A stretch of DNA of 64,000 nucleotides from Candidatus Protochlamydia naegleriophila (GTDB lineage Bacteria; Chlamydiota; Chlamydiia; Chlamydiales; Parachlamydiaceae). Positions 34,048 to 43,975 of this stretch are shown one piece after another. Location: contig NZ_LN879502.1 of the NCBI RefSeq assembly GCF_001499655.1, positions 496,001 to 560,000 of the forward strand, written 5' to 3'. Under the pieces are notes generated by a model. That model was given only the letters and a program-made list of their open reading frames with translations. It was not told where the DNA came from and did not search any database. The translations under genes and the position numbers were made by a program. Position 1 is the first letter of the stretch, and each line of letters opens with the position of its first letter.

Positions 34048-37000
34048 TCAAGAAGGTGATGAACCTTGCGGTTTTGAGAATAACTTATATAAAGCAGGCA
34101 GCACGAGCAATGTCAATAGCGTTGCACTGATTAATCCGCCAATCACGACGGTGGCTAAAGGCTTTTGAACCTCGGCTCCAGTTCCCGTTGCTAAGGCCAT
34201 GGGAATGAATCCAAGAGAAGCTACTAAAGCCGTCATTAAAACGGGACGCAAGCGTATTAAAGCGCCTTTGGTAATAGCTTCTTCGGTTTTTAATCCTTCC
34301 CGGCATAATTGGGAGATAGAAGTAATCAAAACAAGTCCGTTCAGTACGGCAATGCCCGAGAGAGCGATGAATCCAACAGCCGCTGATATGGAAAAAGGCA
34401 TGTCGCGCAGCCAAAGGGCTAAGACTCCGCCAGTCAATGCTAATGGCACGGCTGTAAAAACTAATAATGCATTGCGGATGGAGTTAAAGGCGGCATAGAG
34501 CAAAAGAAAAATCAAGGCGAAGCATAGAGGGATAACAAATAGTAGGCGGTTGCGGGCTGAAATGAGATTTTCAAATTGACCACCCCAGTCAAGCCAATAG
34601 CCTTGGGGAATTTTAATTTTTTGATCGATCTCTTGCTTGGCTTTTTCTACGAAGCTTCCAAGGTCTCTACCTCTCACGTTGGCCTGTACTGCAATAAAGC
34701 GCTTGCCATTTTCCCGTCTAATTTCATTAAGCCCTTCGTTAATTTGAAGGGTAGCTACTTCGTTTAAGGGAACATAAGGAAAGTGGGCTTGCTTATTTCG
34801 GCTTTCATTGGCAGGCAAGGGAATGGGCAAATGGCTTAAGGTGTCGAGATCTTCTCTTAAAGTGTCTGGCAATTTAACGATCAAATCGAAGCGGCGGTCA
34901 CCTTCGAATAGTTGGCCAGCTTTTCCTCCTCCCATTGCAATGGCGACTACCTCTAAGGCATCAGAAACGTTGATCCCTAAACGGCTGGCTGCTTCTCGAT
35001 CAATTTTGACGTCTAAAACTGGCAAGCCGCTCGTTTGAGTAATTTTCACATCCGCTGCACCTGGAATGGTTTTTAAGACTTTGGCAATAGCCTCTGCGGA
35101 GCGCTGCATCAGGTTAAAATCATCACCATAGATTTTGACAGCTAGATCGCTGCGTACTCCAGAAATGAGTTCGTTGAAGCGCATCTCAATGGGTTGTGTG
35201 AATTCATAAACATTGCCCGGAATGTTATTGACTATCGCTTCAATCTGTTGAATGAGTTCTTCTTTAGGTAGGCTTGGATTTGGCCACTCATTGCGAGACT
35301 TTAAAATGATGAAGGTATCGGAAACATTAGGAGGCATCGGATCGGAAGCCATTTCTGCCGTACCCGTTTTGGAAAAAACATAAGCCACTTCTGGAGTCTT
35401 AATCAAAGCATTTTCGATGGTGCGCTGCATTTCAGTTGACTGGGATAACGAGGTGCTTGGTATGCGCATGGCGTGCATGGCCAGATCTTGTTCATCCAAA
35501 GTGGGAACAAATTCCTCTCCAATCCTTGTAAAGAGCAGGAAAGAGATGAGCATGACTGCTAAAGAGGTCGAAACGGCTAACCAAGGAAGGTCCAGGGCTT
35601 TTTTGAGCAAAGGCTGATAAATCTGCCTAGCTCCGCTGACCAGTACATTTTCTTTTTCTTGCAAATGCCCTTTGACTAAGAGTGCGATCATGGCCGGCAC
35701 AAAAGTCAAAGAGAGGATAAAGGCCGAAATTAAGGCGAAAATAACCGTCATTGCCATTGGATGAAACATTTTTCCTTCGACGCCAGAAAGCGCAAGAATT
35801 GGAAAGTAGACGGTGATGATGATGGCTTGCCCAAATACTGTTGGCTGAATCATCTCTTTGCTTGCCGCCATAACCTCTTGCGAGCGCTCTTGGAAATTTA
35901 GGGTGCGCCCTAATGTATGCTGTTTTTGTGCCAGATGGCGCAGGCAATTTTCCGTGATGATGACGGCCCCATCGACGATTAAGCCAAAGTCGATGGCACC
36001 AAGGCTCATCAAGTTCCCGCTAATTTTAGCATGCACCATGCCGATTGCTGTCATTAACATGGAAAGGGGAATGACAAGAGCTGCGATTAAAGCGGCTCTA
36101 AAATAGCCAAGAAATGCAAATAAGACCGCAATCACCAAGAGGGCACCTTCGCCTAAGTTTTTGGCAACGGTAAGAATGGTTGCATTGACAAGCTTGGTCC
36201 GGTTTAACATGGGTTTGGCTTCGATGTCGCTTGGTAAAATCTTGTTGATTTTCTCAAGTTTATCATCCACGCTTTGAGCAATGGTGCGGCTGTTGGCGCC
36301 AATCAGCATAAGAGCCGTGCCGACGACTGCTTCATGACCATTATACGTGGCACTTCCCGTACGCATTTCTTTGCCAATGCCAACTGTTGCAATATCGCGT
36401 ATTCGAATGGGAATGCCATCGCGGGTGGCTACGACAATTGTTTCGATCTGTCCTGATGCTTCCAATCTCTCATCAGATTTGACAAGTAATGCCTCTCCTT
36501 GCCTTTCGATGTAGCCGGGCCCGATGCTGAGATTGTTTTTACGGATTGCCTGAATGATTTCATTAAAGCTCAAGCCAAGAGCCAGCATTCGCTCGATATT
36601 GGGCTCGATGTGGTACTGTCGAACATAGCCTCCGATTGAGTCGACGCCAGCAAGCCCCCGTATTTCTTTAAGCTGCGGCTTGATTATCCAATCTTGCACT
36701 GTACGAAGATAGGAGGCTTTTTCGATGTCTGTTTGGAGCAAATACCTCTCAGGTGTTAAATAGGAACCATCTGGCTGCCATCCAGGCCATCCCTGTTCAT
36801 TAAGCGTTCCTTGGCCGTTTGGATGCTTGAAATCGACGGTCCACATATAAATCTCGCCGAGTCCAGTCGAAACAGGGCCCATGTGTGGCTCGGCTCCTTC
36901 TGGAAGGTTCTCCTTAACCTCGTTGAGACGTTCATTGATTTGCTGACGGGCAAAATAAATGTCTACGTCGTCATCAAATATGGCCGTGATTTGCGAAAAA

Positions 37001-37266
37001 CCATTTCTAGAAAGGGAGCGAGTCATTTGAAGACCTGGGATGCCCGATAAGGCGGTTTCAACGACAAAGGTCAATTGTTTTTCTACTTGAGAAGGGGAAA
37101 GGCCAGGAAGGTTAGTATTGATTTGGACTTGATTGTTTGTGATATCTGGGACGGCATCGATGGGAAGGCGTAAAAAAGCATAGATGCCATACATGGCGAG
37201 AATAAGAGTGAAAAGCAAAATGCGAAAGGGATAACGCAAGGAAAATCGCAGGGTATTTTCAATCAT
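34048..37266 (-). CDS. czcA: CzcA/CusA-family RND metal efflux pump
   Basis: 1072 residues, full length for heavy-metal RND pumps. Twelve membrane helices and two large periplasmic loops are expected. The helix-4 motif DFGLIVDGAVIITEN fits the divalent-cation (Zn/Co/Cd/Ni) subclass rather than the monovalent Cu/Ag subclass. N-terminal RYPFRILLFTLILAMYGIYAFLRLPIDAVPDITNNQVQ is typical in pieces. It pumps metal out with the adaptor and outer-membrane channel encoded just upstream (2-5 base gaps), and the P-type ATPase follows. This is unusual equipment for an obligate intracellular chlamydia. Confidence 0.93.
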   Translation of the reverse strand: MIENTLRFSLRYPFRILLFTLILAMYGIYAFLRLPIDAVPDITNNQVQINTNLPGLSPSQVEKQLTFVVETALSGIPGLQMTRSLSRNGFSQITAIFDDDVDIYFARQQINERLNEVKENLPEGAEPHMGPVSTGLGEIYMWTVDFKHPNGQGTLNEQGWPGWQPDGSYLTPERYLLQTDIEKASYLRTVQDWIIKPQLKEIRGLAGVDSIGGYVRQYHIEPNIERMLALGLSFNEIIQAIRKNNLSIGPGYIERQGEALLVKSDERLEASGQIETIVVATRDGIPIRIRDIATVGIGKEMRTGSATYNGHEAVVGTALMLIGANSRTIAQSVDDKLEKINKILPSDIEAKPMLNRTKLVNATILTVAKNLGEGALLVIAVLFAFLGYFRAALIAALVIPLSMLMTAIGMVHAKISGNLMSLGAIDFGLIVDGAVIITENCLRHLAQKQHTLGRTLNFQERSQEVMAASKEMIQPTVFGQAIIITVYFPILALSGVEGKMFHPMAMTVIFALISAFILSLTFVPAMIALLVKGHLQEKENVLVSGARQIYQPLLKKALDLPWLAVSTSLAVMLISFLLFTRIGEEFVPTLDEQDLAMHAMRIPSTSLSQSTEMQRTIENALIKTPEVAYVFSKTGTAEMASDPMPPNVSDTFIILKSRNEWPNPSLPKEELIQQIEAIVNNIPGNVYEFTQPIEMRFNELISGVRSDLAVKIYGDDFNLMQRSAEAIAKVLKTIPGAADVKITQTSGLPVLDVKIDREAASRLGINVSDALEVVAIAMGGGKAGQLFEGDRRFDLIVKLPDTLREDLDTLSHLPIPLPANESRNKQAHFPYVPLNEVATLQINEGLNEIRRENGKRFIAVQANVRGRDLGSFVEKAKQEIDQKIKIPQGYWLDWGGQFENLISARNRLLFVIPLCFALIFLLLYAAFNSIRNALLVFTAVPLALTGGVLALWLRDMPFSISAAVGFIALSGIAVLNGLVLITSISQLCREGLKTEEAITKGALIRLRPVLMTALVASLGFIPMALATGTGAEVQKPLATVVIGGLISATLLTLLVLPALYKLFSKPQGSSPS

Positions 37267-37268
37267 GG

Positions 37269-38492
37269 TTAATGCTCGTGTTCTGCGCTGCTTTTGCCAA
37301 GCTCGGCCTTTAGCAAAAAGGTTTTATTGGCCACATATTTCTCCCCAGGACTTATGCCGGAAAGGACTTCGACGCTCTCCTGGTCACTCAGGCCGAGCTT
37401 AACAAAACGCTTTTCAAATCCATCGGGGATAACGATAAAGACAAAATCCTTGCCTTCACTGCTCTGGACTGCGCTTTTCGAGATAACCAAGGGAAGTAAT
37501 GTTTTATCAGTAGCAATCGTTGCTTTAACGAAAATACCAGGCCGCCAAAGGCCTTGTGAATTATCTAATTCGGCAACAGCCTTGGCAGCAATCGTCTCAT
37601 CGGCAACGATCGGGCTGACGTAGATCAGCCTAGCTTGTGCTCGCTTATTTTCGACCGAAGTTGCGATTTCAACCATTTGTCCGGGCTTCACCCTGAAAAG
37701 ATCTTTGGGATAAATGCCAATTTCGACCCACACGTGGCTTAAATCGGCGACTTCATAAATCACGGATGTATTTTCGATGTATTCTCCGCGTGTAATATGG
37801 CGCATGATGACAGTTCCATTGAGGGGAGAGCGAATGGTGTAGAGCCGAAGATCTGGATCTTTTTGCTGGGCAAGTTGATCGATTTCATGGTCACCTAAGC
37901 CAAAAGCTTTGAGATTTTGTTTTGCCAGCTGTAGATTAATGAGAGACTCTTCAAAGCTGTTTTTGGCGTTGAGATAATCTTGCCCAGCGGAGACCTTTTC
38001 GCGATAAAGCCGCTCTTCTCTTTGGAGCGTCGAATTAGCCAATCTGTTTTTACTCAAGGCTGCCAAAAAGACGGCTTTGACATCGGCCATATCCCGGCTT
38101 TCCAAAATGGCCATGACGCCTCCTCTTTGAACCTCATTGCCAATATTTTTGGTTGCCTCGTGGGCTATGCCAGATACTTTGGGAATAATATGAGCTAAAA
38201 GATCGGGGTGAAGAATAATTTTTCCGCGCGCAGGCAGGGTCAGCAAGAGCTCTCCTGGCCCTGCAATGCGATAGGCCAGTCCAAGTTGACGAATTTGATC
38301 GTTGGTCAGTATGAGTCTATTTTCATCTTCATGATCGTGTTTATGGCTATGTTCTTCGGCCATAGCCACTTCTTTGCCTTCAGCCTCAGCCTTTTTTCCG
38401 CTCTCTTCTATGTAGTAAAAGCTGGCAAAAAAAAGAGCTGAGGTGCCAAAGAGAAGAGCCAGTCCATAAAATAGGGATTTTTCGTTAGACAT
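37269..38492 (-). CDS. czcB: CzcB/CusB-family periplasmic adaptor
   Basis: 407 residues, membrane-fusion protein linking the RND pump to the outer-membrane channel. A single N-terminal membrane anchor (YGLALLFGTSALFFASFYYIEE) is followed by a His-rich stretch, EEHSHKHDHEDENR, likely to bind metal. A second His cluster (EHEH) is at the C-terminus. The lipoyl halves (GIAHEATKNIGNEVQRGGVMAILES and LNGTVIMRHITRGEYIENTSVIYEV in parts) flank a coiled-coil hairpin. It lies between the channel and pump genes with almost no spacing. Confidence 0.92.
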   Translation of the reverse strand: MSNEKSLFYGLALLFGTSALFFASFYYIEESGKKAEAEGKEVAMAEEHSHKHDHEDENRLILTNDQIRQLGLAYRIAGPGELLLTLPARGKIILHPDLLAHIIPKVSGIAHEATKNIGNEVQRGGVMAILESRDMADVKAVFLAALSKNRLANSTLQREERLYREKVSAGQDYLNAKNSFEESLINLQLAKQNLKAFGLGDHEIDQLAQQKDPDLRLYTIRSPLNGTVIMRHITRGEYIENTSVIYEVADLSHVWVEIGIYPKDLFRVKPGQMVEIATSVENKRAQARLIYVSPIVADETIAAKAVAELDNSQGLWRPGIFVKATIATDKTLLPLVISKSAVQSSEGKDFVFIVIPDGFEKRFVKLGLSDQESVEVLSGISPGEKYVANKTFLLKAELGKSSAEHEH

Positions 38493-38496
38493 CGCA

Positions 38497-39777
38497 TTAA
38501 TCCATTTGGCTATTTAAATAATCTATATCGGCACGTTTTGTATGATAATTAACAAGGGCTCGAATATATCTTTCTTTGACTTCGAATAAGGTGCGTTGGG
38601 CGTCTAAAACGTCTAAGTATTCGAATTTACCTTCGATGAATCCCATTTGCGCCAATTTAAAGGCGCTTAAGGCCGATGGAAGAGAGCTGTTTTTGATCAG
38701 CTCGGCATCTTCAAACGCTCGTATCAATTCTTCATAAGTGATGGCCAGTTTAGATTCTAGCAAAAGCCACAGCTGCCGCCCTTGATCGCCCGTTTTTAGC
38801 ATTTCAAAGTAGGCTTTTCCGATGTTTCCCTGGTTGCGATTAAAAATGGGTATTGGAACGGAAATGCCTGCAATTAAACCCTGGTTATTCTCTTCATAAT
38901 TGGCCTTATATCCCACTTGAAGGGTCACATCGGGTATGCGATTAGCCTTTTCAAGGCGCCAATTGTGTTTGGCATTCAAGTAGTAATAAAGGGATTGGAC
39001 GACCTCTGCCTGATTGCATAACTCGGCCAGGCACTGTTCAAATGTGACAGGGCGCGCGGTGTCAAAAAAGGGAAAGTCTGCTTTTGCAAAGTCGGGACAA
39101 GGCTCTGCCCATATGAGAGAGAGCCTTCTTTTGGCATTTTTTAGTTCTACTGTGGCTCTTCCAACTTCAATGAGTGCGGTTGAATGGGCAACCTCGGCCT
39201 TGTTCTGCTGAATCAAGGAAAGCTTGCCTGCCTGTACTTTTTTGGTCGCAATGCTCAACATTTCGCGCGCAATATCTGCTTGATCGAGAGCCACGTTTAA
39301 AGATTCTTGCGCGGCCATCACTTGGATAAAGGCTCTATGAAGTCGATTGAGTAAGAGAAGTTTTGTGATGTCATACCCAACGAGTGCAGCGTAGTACTGG
39401 GAGGAGGCAGCTTGTGTGCGCAGTGTTCTTTTGCCGGCCGTTTCGAAAAGCTGAGACCAAATATAGCGCTCTTCGCGGTTGCTCCAACTTTTCCAGTTGT
39501 TATTTCCAGCAAAGTTTTCGACTTCATAGCTAAAAGAAGGGTTGGGATAGAGCCTGGCTTGCTCGACTAGATAATGGCGCGATTGGGCATCATTATTTGC
39601 CATGCGTAGACTAAGAGAATAGGTTAAAGTGCGGTAAACTGCTGTGTCTAAGTCTAGGTCTTGTAATTTCTCGGAGGTTGGATTGATGCTGTTTAACAAA
39701 TTGTCTTGGGCTTGCATGGGCATGATGGCTAATAAAATGCAAAATGCAATTAAGTTAGCACGGATCGTCAAATTCAT
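38497..39777 (-). CDS. czcC: CzcC/TolC-family outer membrane channel
   Basis: 426 residues, outer-membrane factor of the efflux system and first gene of the transcript. Signal peptide at residues 1-23 (LIAFCILLAIMPMQAQ). The two OEP repeats are visible: PNPSFSYEVENF with a following WSQLFETAGKRTLR, and GYKANYEENNQGLIAGISVPIPIFNRNQGNIGKA in pieces. The chain ends in long periplasmic helices. It trimerises with the adaptor and pump. Confidence 0.92.
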   Translation of the reverse strand: MNLTIRANLIAFCILLAIMPMQAQDNLLNSINPTSEKLQDLDLDTAVYRTLTYSLSLRMANNDAQSRHYLVEQARLYPNPSFSYEVENFAGNNNWKSWSNREERYIWSQLFETAGKRTLRTQAASSQYYAALVGYDITKLLLLNRLHRAFIQVMAAQESLNVALDQADIAREMLSIATKKVQAGKLSLIQQNKAEVAHSTALIEVGRATVELKNAKRRLSLIWAEPCPDFAKADFPFFDTARPVTFEQCLAELCNQAEVVQSLYYYLNAKHNWRLEKANRIPDVTLQVGYKANYEENNQGLIAGISVPIPIFNRNQGNIGKAYFEMLKTGDQGRQLWLLLESKLAITYEELIRAFEDAELIKNSSLPSALSAFKLAQMGFIEGKFEYLDVLDAQRTLFEVKERYIRALVNYHTKRADIDYLNSQMD

Positions 39778-39898
39778 AATGCCTATTGTCAGGTGATTTC
39801 TCTGGCGAGTTGCAAAACTTGAGTCTAGATCACTATCGCATGATGATATGTCCCAATTTTAACAACGCGCCCTATGAGGTAATTTGCCGTTTCAAGGT

Positions 39899-40648
39899 TC
39901 AAGGGGTGTCGACCACTATTCCTTTTAGTTGAAACTCGCTAACCATGGCCGTGTCATTGAGTGGAAAAGGTTGCTCCGGACCAGTTGCCGGAAGGGAAGG
40001 GTCAGCAAGCTTAATACCTGTGAAACCCATAAAAGCCATCGACATCAAACCCGACATGATGAAGGTAATGCCCATTCCTTTTAAATCAGGCACAACATTC
40101 GAAACGGCAATTTTTTCTCGAATGGCAGCAATGAGCGCAATGGCTAGCCACCAGCCTAAGCCAGATCCAAAAACGTAAACCATGTTGGGAACGAATGGAT
40201 ATTCACGAGTGACAGCAAATAGACAGGCTCCCATGATGGCGCAGTTAACGGCGATGAGGGGAAGATAGAGCCCAAGCGTCATGTAAAGAGCAGGGGAGAG
40301 CTTTTCGATCATGATTTCGAGAATTTGAGTAAAACCTGCAATGACTGAAATGAAGAGCAGAAACTCTAGGAAGCCTAGATTCACTTTTGATCCATCAATG
40401 CCGAATGTATTTAACCACGACAAGGCTCCAGGTCCTGTAACAAAGCGGTGCACGAACCAATTCAAGATGCCTGAAACAGTCAAGACAAAGACGACGGCAA
40501 TACCGAGGCCATTAGCCGTTTTCAACTTATTGGAACAGGCTAGGTAGGTACACATTCCTAAAAAGTTGACTAGCAAAAAATTTTCAATGAAAATCGCTTG
40601 GATCAGCAAACCAAAAAGATTTAATGCGCTGTAGGCTCCCATCAACAT
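39899..40648 (-). CDS. nqrE: Na+-translocating NADH:quinone reductase subunit E
   Basis: 249 residues, six-helix membrane subunit. With NqrD it carries the membrane-buried 2Fe-2S centre; Cys33 (LGMCTYLACSN) and the Cys of NCAIMGACLF are in the right helices. AAAGGAG precedes the start. Last gene of nqrBCDE; the C-terminus has about 30 extra polar residues beyond the last helix. Confidence 0.95.
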   Translation of the reverse strand: MLMGAYSALNLFGLLIQAIFIENFLLVNFLGMCTYLACSNKLKTANGLGIAVVFVLTVSGILNWFVHRFVTGPGALSWLNTFGIDGSKVNLGFLEFLLFISVIAGFTQILEIMIEKLSPALYMTLGLYLPLIAVNCAIMGACLFAVTREYPFVPNMVYVFGSGLGWWLAIALIAAIREKIAVSNVVPDLKGMGITFIMSGLMSMAFMGFTGIKLADPSLPATGPEQPFPLNDTAMVSEFQLKGIVVDTP

Positions 40649-40666
40649 ATATTCTCCTTTAGTTCG

Positions 40667-41302
40667 CTAAGCATTGCCTTGCATTTTTTTTGAAAGATAA
40701 ATCAAGCCGCCAATCAAAAAGAAAGCGGCAGGAGGGCTCACCATCAAAACAAGGTTTTCATAGCCATTCGGATTGGCAGCTGTCGCATACCAAGATTTTG
40801 GAATCACTTGATAGCCAAACAGCTGGCCGAATCCAAACAATTCTCTAATGAAGGCGATAATGAATAAAACAATGGCATAGCCAGTTCCCGCTCCAAGCCC
40901 ATCTAAAAAAGCTGGAATGGGCTCTACGTTTTTTGCCATCCCTTCAGTTCTTCCCATCACAATGCAATTTGTGATGATCAATCCAACGAAAACGCTTAAC
41001 ACTTTGGAAATGTTAAAGAAATAGGCCTGTAAAAACTGATCGATGATAATTACAAAGACAGAAATGATGGCCAATTGAGCGATCATACGTACGCTGTCCG
41101 GAGTAATTTTTCTGAGCAAAGAGACAAAAAACGATGAGAAGGCTGTTACAAATGAAACAGACAGCCCCATCGTGATGGCCACGCTTAAGCGGTTTGTAAT
41201 GGCTAATGCCGAGCAAATTCCCAAAACAGCCACAAGCACCTGGTTGCCAGACCACAGCTGCGAGGTAAAGTAAGTTGAGACTGGTTGTTCTGATTGACTC
41301 AT
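40667..41302 (-). CDS. nqrD: Na+-translocating NADH:quinone reductase subunit D
   Basis: 211 residues, six-helix membrane subunit homologous to NqrE. The iron-sulfur Cys are in [12 protein letters not shown] and [11 protein letters not shown]. The [26 protein letters not shown] region is the NqrD/RnfE signature in parts. AGAGGTG lies five bases before the ATG. Part of the nqrBCDE transcript. Confidence 0.95.
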   Translation of the reverse strand: MSQSEQPVSTYFTSQLWSGNQVLVAVLGICSALAITNRLSVAITMGLSVSFVTAFSSFFVSLLRKITPDSVRMIAQLAIISVFVIIIDQFLQAYFFNISKVLSVFVGLIITNCIVMGRTEGMAKNVEPIPAFLDGLGAGTGYAIVLFIIAFIRELFGFGQLFGYQVIPKSWYATAANPNGYENLVLMVSPPAAFFLIGGLIYLSKKMQGNA

Positions 41303-41311
41303 ATTACACCT

Positions 41312-42241
41312 CTAAGATTTGGTTTTGGCAAATGTTTCCTGAACGCTAAGGAGGAAAGGACGATAAGCCGCCAATACATCTTTATATGCATTTGTCACAC
41401 CGTTGCCGGTTAAGGTGGCTCCAGCCATTCCATCGACGGCGCTTAAGGCCTTTGGCGAACTGCCTAATATTTCATTCACCTTCCCCTTAAGAACGCTGAT
41501 TCCCAAAGAAGCGCTTTGAAAATCAGTCGTGCCATCAGCACTTTCTTGGAAGATGTGCTTGTTATGAAATTGGCTTTGCCAAGGCGCCTCTGCTATTTCG
41601 GCTCCAAGGCCTGGCGTTTCCTTTTGGTCGTACCATGAAATTCCAATAACGGTGTTACCATCTGTTTTAATGGCTAAATAACCGTAAATGGCGTCCCAAA
41701 GCCCCATTCCGTTAACAGGAATGACATACCCTTCAACCGGGGCTTGCCCTTCATGCGTTTGGCCGGGCGCGGGATTTTGGAAGATTTTATAGATTAATTT
41801 CCAAGGTTCGCGATAGTAGCCTGATTTGCGAAAATCAGTAATGTAGGCTTCTTCATCGATTCCAGCTTCTTTAAATGTGGTCGGCTTGCCTTCGTCATTG
41901 ACTAAAAAAGGTTGGATGCGCTTGCGATAGACCTCTAAAACTTGATCGTTGCTGGGAGTGATTTTTTTGTCTGTTGGCTCTAAGCTTCCAGCCTTCACAA
42001 ACTGTGCCGGCACATACTCTCCCTTCTCGTTTTGGATAAGAAAATAGCCGCTAGGACTGATGATGCGGGCAGCCATGAGCATTTGCCTGCTGCGGTCGAG
42101 CTCTTTTGCGAGTTCCTGGGGGCCTCGTAATGAGCTTGCCAGCACCGATAAAATCAGGGCGCAGACTAGACTTAAAATGACCATGAAGAGAAGAGTATAC
42201 TGATTTTGACTCATTCTTGGCTTGCGGTTAGACTCTGACAC
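41312..42241 (-). CDS. nqrC: Na+-translocating NADH:quinone reductase subunit C
   Basis: 309 residues from a GTG at 42241, chosen because AGGAG lies eight bases upstream; it overlaps the nqrB stop by 14 bases. The ATG at 42214 is an alternative. One N-terminal membrane helix (LLFMVILSLVCALILSVLA) anchors a periplasmic FMN domain. The covalent FMN attachment motif is VDGMAGATLTGNGV, where a Thr of S/G-A-T-x-T binds FMN. Also visible are GLWDAIYGYLAI and QKETPGLGAEI, family markers. Confidence 0.94.
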   Translation of the reverse strand: MSESNRKPRMSQNQYTLLFMVILSLVCALILSVLASSLRGPQELAKELDRSRQMLMAARIISPSGYFLIQNEKGEYVPAQFVKAGSLEPTDKKITPSNDQVLEVYRKRIQPFLVNDEGKPTTFKEAGIDEEAYITDFRKSGYYREPWKLIYKIFQNPAPGQTHEGQAPVEGYVIPVNGMGLWDAIYGYLAIKTDGNTVIGISWYDQKETPGLGAEIAEAPWQSQFHNKHIFQESADGTTDFQSASLGISVLKGKVNEILGSSPKALSAVDGMAGATLTGNGVTNAYKDVLAAYRPFLLSVQETFAKTKS

Positions 42242-43757
42242 GGCGCAAACTCCTATTCCTTTCGTAATGAACAACATAGTAATCAATTAAAGGGGCGAAA
42301 ACATTGGCCATCAAGATAGCTAGCATGACGCCTTCTGGATAGGCCGGATTGATGATCCGGATGATGATGGCAACAATTCCAGCTAAGGCTCCATAAATCC
42401 AGCGCGCCAATTTTCGGGAGGGCGATGAAACGGGATCGGTTGCCATAAAGACGATACCGAAGGCCAATCCGCCGAGTAAAAGGTGCTTATAGGCAGGGAA
42501 AGTAAAGGCGGCTGGATTCCAGGCACCTCCTTCGGCACCAAAAAAACGAGCCCCCATTTCAAAAAGAAAGGCCGTGATAAAGGCTCCAAGTGTCATGCCG
42601 ACCATCGTGCGCCAAGAGCCGACTCCTGTCCAAATGAGAAGAATGGCTCCGAGTATGCAGGCAAGAACAGATGTTTCACCCATGCTGCCGAGCTTGTCTC
42701 CTAGGAAGAAATTCCAATCACCATTGTGCCCTAGGCCATAATCCAGTGAAGCAAAGTGATAAGCATCTTCGTAATTACCAGAAGCTAGGCCCAATCCCCC
42801 TTCATTTAATGGCGATGTCACAAATTGCCTTAGCTGATCGGGCTGCAGCTCTGTTAATGCTGCTTGATGGTTTCCGGCTTGATTCCAGTGCTGAAATTGC
42901 TTTTCAATGGCCGGAAAGGTCCCTACATTAGCGCCAATATCATTGGAGGCAATAGCGTCAACATGGATGCGTTTGATTTCGGGAGTCACATTAAAGCGGG
43001 CAAGATGCGTGGCTTGGCTATAGCCATCCAACGTTCCTGTTTGAGCATCGTGGTTCATCTTAAGCAAACTTTCGCGTGTCACTGTGGAATTGGTCCCGAC
43101 CCATACGTCGCCAGACATTCTGCCTGGGAAGGTAAAGAAGAGAAAGGCCCGGCAAGCCAAGGCTGGATTGACAATATTCATTCCGGATCCACCAAAGACT
43201 TCTTTGCTTAAAATCACGCCAACTGCTACTCCAACTGCTGCCATCCAATAAGGAATCGTAGGAGGAAGAATGAGTGCATAGAGTATTCCCGTGACCAGTA
43301 ATCCTTCCGAGATTTCATGGCCGCGAACCACGGCAAATAGTGCTTCGCAAAGGCCGCCTACCGCATAAGAAATGATGATGATCGGCACAAGGGCTACTAA
43401 GCCATTTTTGATGATCGTTAAAAAGCGGCTGTCTTTAAAGGCGAAATCGAAATAGCCCTGTAATGAATTTGCTCCGAGCAAGTACTCATTCATGAGCTTG
43501 TAATCGCCGCTTGTGTAAACAAAATTTTGCAGGCCTGTATTCCAAATGGCTGCCAATAAGCAGGGAATGAGGGCAAAGATGACAATGATCATCCAGCGCT
43601 TCAAATCAACCGCGTCGCGGATGTGCGGTCCTTTCTTGGTATTGATGGGCGCTTCATATAAAAAGGTATCTGCAGCCTCAATGAGGGGACGCATTTTATG
43701 AAAGACTTTTCCTTTTTCAGTCAAAGAGAGTTGATAGTCCAACAATCGTCTTAGCAT
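42228..43757 (-). CDS. nqrB: Na+-translocating NADH:quinone reductase subunit B
   Basis: 509 residues, main sodium-translocating membrane subunit. About ten helices. The motif DGYSQATHL with Thr250 fits the covalent FMN site of NqrB/RnfD proteins. GGSGMNIVNPALACRAFLFF and FMATDPVSSP are family signatures. The long insertion (about residues 240-345) matches chlamydial NqrB as I recall. nqrA and nqrF are not in this cluster, consistent with the split nqr genes of C. trachomatis. First gene of the unit. Confidence 0.95.
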   Translation of the reverse strand: MLRRLLDYQLSLTEKGKVFHKMRPLIEAADTFLYEAPINTKKGPHIRDAVDLKRWMIIVIFALIPCLLAAIWNTGLQNFVYTSGDYKLMNEYLLGANSLQGYFDFAFKDSRFLTIIKNGLVALVPIIIISYAVGGLCEALFAVVRGHEISEGLLVTGILYALILPPTIPYWMAAVGVAVGVILSKEVFGGSGMNIVNPALACRAFLFFTFPGRMSGDVWVGTNSTVTRESLLKMNHDAQTGTLDGYSQATHLARFNVTPEIKRIHVDAIASNDIGANVGTFPAIEKQFQHWNQAGNHQAALTELQPDQLRQFVTSPLNEGGLGLASGNYEDAYHFASLDYGLGHNGDWNFFLGDKLGSMGETSVLACILGAILLIWTGVGSWRTMVGMTLGAFITAFLFEMGARFFGAEGGAWNPAAFTFPAYKHLLLGGLAFGIVFMATDPVSSPSRKLARWIYGALAGIVAIIIRIINPAYPEGVMLAILMANVFAPLIDYYVVHYERNRSLRRVRV

Positions 43758-43975
43758 GCTTTCACCACTTTACTGTTCTTCACTGTCATACAATATAAAG
43801 ACCATTCTCTTATCCAATGAGGGGAAAATGGGTATCAATTCAATCTTTTCTTACATAGTTATTTCTGTGTCAGGCTATCAAATTCAAGTGATCTTGCAAA
43901 TAAAAAAATCTGGGAAGAGCTCTCTAATCAATCAAAAATTGATTCCTCTTCTGCAAAACTCCTGTAGCAAAATAG

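Noticed and set aside
42242-42286. Longer nqrC start at 42286
   Set aside because: The GTG at 42241 has a clear AGGAG upstream; the longer form adds residues not typical of NqrC.
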